In this document: piece after piece, positions 60,191 through 64,000 of the stretch
How the letters are laid out: each line of letters starts with the position of its first letter
Position numbering within the stretch: the first letter of the stretch is position 1
Assembly: GCA_033239525.1 (NCBI GenBank)
Contig: BSYO01000034.1
Coordinates: forward strand, 3,906,001-3,970,000
Direction of reading: 5' to 3'
From: Nepenthes gracilis
Taxonomy: Eukaryota > Streptophyta > Magnoliopsida > Caryophyllales > Nepenthaceae
DNA length: 64,000 nucleotides
The notes under the pieces: model-generated
The model's input: only the letters and a program-made list of their open reading frames with translations
Told to the model about the DNA's origin: nothing
Database searches by the model: none
Program-made: the position numbers and the translations under genes

Positions 60191-60197
60191 GGGGTTC

Positions 60198-60387
60198 GAG
60201 AACAAATGGATTGTGATTGGGCGCGTGTCAAGTGGTGTTTAATGGGCTTTGGTGTGGCCTGTCCGGCCCAAGATTCTTTTCATGGTATTGGGCTTTGCAC
60301 AAAGCCTCTTGGGCCCCATCGCCTAGTTAGGCCTTCCTGTTGGTTGGACATCGTTCTTGTTAGCTCACGTTCGTACTGGACCTATCA
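60198..60387 (-). repeat. D LTR fragment joining copia C to host copy 3
   Basis: 190 bp equal to the outer end of the D LTR (compare 55600-55789), starting at about GAGAACAAATGG and ending CCTATCA, then ATGCC. The junction with copia C lies at about 60187-60200. TCTTGGG precedes it on both sides of the alignment (60186 and 55592), so short homology may have guided the join. Confidence 0.8.
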
Positions 60388-61505
60388 ATGCCTAGGCCCA
60401 CCTAAAGAATGTATTCTTATTGTTATCTAATATGTAATATACAAGTAGTCTCAAAGAATGCCATAGATTTATAATCTTATGAAAGTTTATAGAATCAAGA
60501 AAGAAATTGTAGTCATTTAGATATGTCTATCTTTTATATAATATTCGTACACAATTCACACAAATCCTAAGGTGGCCAACAATCGGTTCTTATGCAGAAT
60601 AGTTTCCTAAGGTTAATTCTAATGATCTTTTAAATGTATTAGGTTTGACTAACCAAAAGATTGGACCGTTCGTGTGTATATCAACGATCAAATAGCTAGT
60701 GGGAAAGAGAAGACCAGCAGCAAAATCTACAGCATCAAGGAGAATATCATCGGAAACTTCCCTTTGATTATGAAAAACCCTATTTAATAATCGATGCCAT
60801 TAGTTGGACATGGAGCAGTCACCATCATCTCCTCCTTTATTTAATCATTTTAGTCATAAAATAAATTTAAATCATGATACCGTATCATGGATCGACCTAA
60901 TATCGTCAAATTATTTTTTAATGAGCAATAGGAGAATTAAATTAACGATAAATAATTTACAAGATGAGTATATTAATTTATGAAATAAGGGTCGTTGAGG
61001 TTCAGAATAATATATACAAGCCAAAAGGTAAGCTATGACTGGATAAGAAAAAAATTAGGGTGAATAAAATGAGAAATCATGGAATATATTTTTAACATAT
61101 TTTTTAGCGGTCAAATCATATTTATCATATCATTTAATAATTTTTTTAAAAAATTTAAAAAAATAATAATTTTTTAAACTCGAAGAATATGTAAGTCGAA
61201 GTTAAGATAAGTGATGGTAGTGACAACAATCATGGAGCGAATAACAAGTGTCAAAGGAAAGAAAATGAGAAACTTAAAATTTGTCTAATAAAACATATTC
61301 TGTTCATAACTGAATAATAAAATATTTCAATTTAATTCTTTGAGTACATAAGATCGGATGCTCTCTAAATACTTGGGAATCTCGCACCACAATTCTTAAT
61401 TTCCTCTCAATACAACCTCTAATAACAAAAATACCAACATATGCCATGGATTCCAGCTGGATGAAATTCACTGCAGTAACACTCAGTTAATTTTAAACAT
61501 AAAAA
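60388..61505. other. Host segment copy 3, noncoding part
   Basis: Matches 55790-56936 and 7165-8305. It is uninterrupted at the G site. No gene. Confidence 0.8.
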
Positions 61506-61904
61506 CTAACTAAAATTATCATCTTCTGTCATGCAAATGGCCACCCCTACGTAGCCATAGAATGAGACGCCCATGACCGGCACCGCCAATGATGTCTTGA
61601 AGAGAACTCTTTGTTGAAAATCTTCCGGCCATGTTCTCGTATCGAAGATTTCCGTGATTTTAGACTTGTAGAATTTTTTCAGCCTCTTTAGTACGTAAGA
61701 ATATTACAATTTTAACCTTTTTAGTTCCACTCGATCAAAAACCCTTACCAGAAACGGCCTTTTCTTCCCACCTAGGTGTTGTGTTGGAAGTTTCTTCGGC
61801 CTCCTTAGGAAGATCTTGCTCTCATTGGGCTGCCCGAAGGTGGTGGTGTTCCCGTGGGCAGGCAGTATTTGGTTTTGGAGGAAGGTGTTTGGTGATGAAG
61901 CCAT
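61506..61904 (-). CDS. Unknown small two-exon gene, host copy 3 (intact frame)
   Basis: Unrecognised. Exon 1 at 61904-61749 (52 codons, MASSPNTFLQNQILPAHGN... to ...KKRPFL, donor CTG|GTAAGG). Possible exon 2 at 61664-61506 (SKITEIFDTRTWPEDFQQR... ending EDDNFS, TAG), acceptor ACAAG|TCT, intron about 84 bp. Together about 104 residues. The first half is basic and Ser/Thr/Asn-rich with no acidic residue before residue 28, compatible with an organelle targeting peptide. The second has one hydrophobic run (TSLAVPVMGVSFYGYVGVAI). Copy 1 retains the exon 2 frame with silent or conservative changes. Exon 2 acceptor and gene status are inference. It could equally be the last fragment of an older, larger gene. 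Confidence 0.35.
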
Positions 61905-63989
61905 TGGGTTATGGGAGGGATTGGAGGATCTTGTTTATGTGTAAAGGTTGACAAAATGAAGGGTAGCTTTCATATGCCGGCTTATCTTTAAGATGTTAAA
62001 GTCTATCAGTAGACATTAATAAGAAGAATATTGTAAGATTATTTTTTAAATGCCTTCTAAACATATATTCTGATGCCAAATTTTATTTATTTTTTACTAT
62101 GTGTGATAAAGTGTAAAAATCAGTTACATATGATTCAAATGAAAGGATAAAATCTACAAAATTTGATATCGGAAACATAGTGATATTATAATTTATCAGA
62201 TAATACAAATCTATTATTTTTCTTTCTGTTCTTTCTTCCTCTCCCTCATGCCTTTCACTCAGCTGAATGAAATCATTTATATGATAATACTTTACCCTTG
62301 CTTTTCTGCATTCTGTTTCTGTATAGAGTCCGACAAATTACAGTGACACTTGATGGATGCCTGAGCACTAGTCGAGTATCAGTGCCGTTCAAGCGCTATT
62401 CAAGTGGTAGTCAACAGCTAACATTCTTTTAGCATTCTGCTCAAGCTTACGTCAAGCTCCATGTTAATGCTAATCTCCCTTTGTTTCTGGAAGACCAAAG
62501 TCTTCTAAGTCTATCTTCTAGTAAAATCTCTTAAGATCATTCAACACGTTGATTTACTCGTGAAAGAGAATCTTCTTGATTAATTATTTTACGTGTCCAG
62601 GCCAACAGTTCATTATCTTACATATACTAATTGAATTAGCATTCAAAAACACACAAGTGGTGATCAAGCCAACTAATTGATATGTACCTTCCAGCCAGCC
62701 AGCTAGTTGTATGCATATGCAGGTGTGCTTTTCTTCCTTCTTCCTCTTCTTTTATCTTTCTTTGGATTTACATGTCATATACTTCTAAATTTTTATTTCT
62801 TTTTTTAATGATTTGGTTTATTTTTAAGTTGCAAAGTGGTTGGACAAGTGGATCGCGAGGTATGCATTAGCCTTGATTTTCATAAAGATAATGTCATAAG
62901 AGTTCCGTGAGAGAGGCAAGAGCTACAAAAAAAATATCTCAAATGGATCAGGAGAGTGACTCTCAATTTTGTCATTTTTGAGTGACTTTGTTGAATGATT
63001 CTTTTGATCTCCACTACATGTATAGCACATCAGATTAATAAATAGATAACGTTTTTATTAATTTATACAAATTTACTTATCAATAAAAGAGATTTGGTAT
63101 ACTTATCCAAGTTTATTAACTACAAGCTTCGATAACGTTCTCATTGGCATATGATACTAATCTATTTCATAAGTGATGTGAGCTTAACTCTAATCCAAAG
63201 GAGGGGAAGAAGGAGAAGTATTGTCAGATTTTTGGAGACCTCAAGAGGAAATGCTGCTACATCTTTCATGTAAGACTTCTTCATATATATTAAATATCAT
63301 TTAAATTTAATAGCCTAAATTTAGTTATAACTAATGAATATTTATAATACACTGTTACTTTCTTTAAATTTTCATGTGAGGTTTTTCTGACTCATATGTA
63401 AATACATATTCAACAATAAGAGTAACTAATAAAGTGAGTTATAGATGATAAATGTCTGTACATGATCAAGTAATGTTGAATAAGTATGAAAAGTGAGTAT
63501 AAACTCTAGGAAATCTAGTATTTGATCAGCACATCTAGTAGAAAATAGGGCAAATATTTAATATCAAAATTAATTAAGAGCTTTTTTGTGTACAAAGATT
63601 CAATTACATGTGTGATCTAAGGAATAAAGATTAAACTATTTTACTTCTATTGAATACAATCTTTTTTATATTATATAAAATGTCATTTTTATAATCCAAA
63701 CCCATAAACATCTCTTGCCATTACTATTATAGTTAGAACTATAGATGGCTATCAGAGAAGGTAATCACTCTTAAGCTAGTCTATTTAATATAGAAATTCA
63801 CACCATTAATTCATGATGGACGTACCATGGGATCATGATAGTCGTACCTATGGGAAGTGAGTGCTTGATTTTTCATACGTTGCCCGCGCAAAATTTAGAG
63901 AAAGTAAAAAAAGATGCCAAAATGCAAATGTTTAGTACCAAAAAGATCCAAGTCCTCAACAGTTGATGGAAAATAGCAGATAGAGGTCA
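61905..63989. other. Host segment copy 3, between the unknown gene and the bHLH paralogue
   Basis: Corresponds to 13333-14600 plus 20392-21186 of copy 1, with a single CTTAA at about 63183-63187, where copia B sits in copy 1. No gene is seen in 2.1 kb. Confidence 0.75.
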
Positions 63990-64000
63990 CTATAAAGCAT
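63990..64000 (-). CDS. 3' end of a second bHLH gene, cut by the window edge
   Basis: On the minus strand the last 11 bases read ..AT GCT TTA TAG, aligned with AAT GCT ATA TAG (Asn-Ala-Ile-stop) at the end of the bHLH gene at 21187. They would encode Asn-Ala-Leu-stop. The preceding downstream sequence (63183-63989) aligns with 20392-21186. Only these codons are visible. Whether the rest of the gene is intact lies beyond the window. Confidence 0.5.

Larger units (their letters stand above)
57272..60197 (-). mobile_element. Ty1/copia element C, truncated at its 5' side
   Basis: A minus-strand copia fragment with one LTR, 57272-57967 (3' LTR), then RNase H, RT and part of integrase, ending abruptly near 60190-60197, where D LTR sequence starts. 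Gag, protease, 5' LTR and primer-binding site are absent. It belongs to the same broad Tnt1-like group as A and B but to a different family (distinct LTR, noticeably higher GC). Copy 3 of the host carries no insertion at the corresponding base (near 61869), so C entered copy 2 after or independently of the copy 2/3 split. Confidence 0.85.

Overview
This is a plant nuclear genomic window: AT-rich, with nested LTR retrotransposons of the Ty1/copia (Tork/Tnt1-like) and Ty3/gypsy (Tat/Retand-like and Del/Tekay-like) lineages, and one spliced plant bHLH transcription factor gene. No prokaryotic signature is present. The species cannot be named from the sequence.

Layout. 1-3456: 5' end of a minus-strand Tat-type gypsy element (D-a; LTR, gag, start of protease), cut by the left edge. 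3457-25159: host segment copy 1. It is interrupted by a 3.4 kb solo LTR (G, 3493-6925), a small duplicated piece of D LTR (6959-7164), a plus-strand copia (A, 8311-12949) and a minus-strand copia (B, 14601-20391). It ends in a three-exon bHLH gene (21187-23560, minus) and its upstream region. 25160-55789: a second Tat-type element (D-b, minus), about 13 kb of its own sequence opened to 30.6 kb by two nested gypsy elements: E (29198-37582; gag only, 2.2 kb LTRs) and F (42607-51637; Del/Tekay-like, 2.5 kb LTRs). D-b carries antisense genes on the plus strand near its 3' LTR, one with a convincing intron, and an 80/84 bp minisatellite. 55790-57271: host segment copy 2, cut by a broken copia (C, 57272-about 60197). 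About 60198-64000: a D LTR fragment followed by host segment copy 3, which is uninterrupted and whose last 11 bases are the 3' end of a second bHLH reading frame.

How it fits together. Four D LTR ends (3456, 7164, 55789, 60387) run into the same host flank. D was therefore already inserted when this host block, which includes the bHLH gene, was duplicated. Copies 2 and 3 serve as empty sites for G, A and (copy 3) B, which proves those later insertions to the base, each with a 5 bp target duplication. Inferred order: D inserts; the D-plus-host block duplicates; G, A and B enter copy 1, E and F enter D-b, C enters copy 2; a late rearrangement or an assembly join links C to copy 3.

No transposon here has an intact set of genes. 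The bHLH gene is the only gene that looks functional. The most unusual points are the promoter-bearing, spliced antisense units inside D-b, the D-plus-bHLH tandem duplication with a predicted paralogue just beyond the right edge, and the two-register minisatellite.
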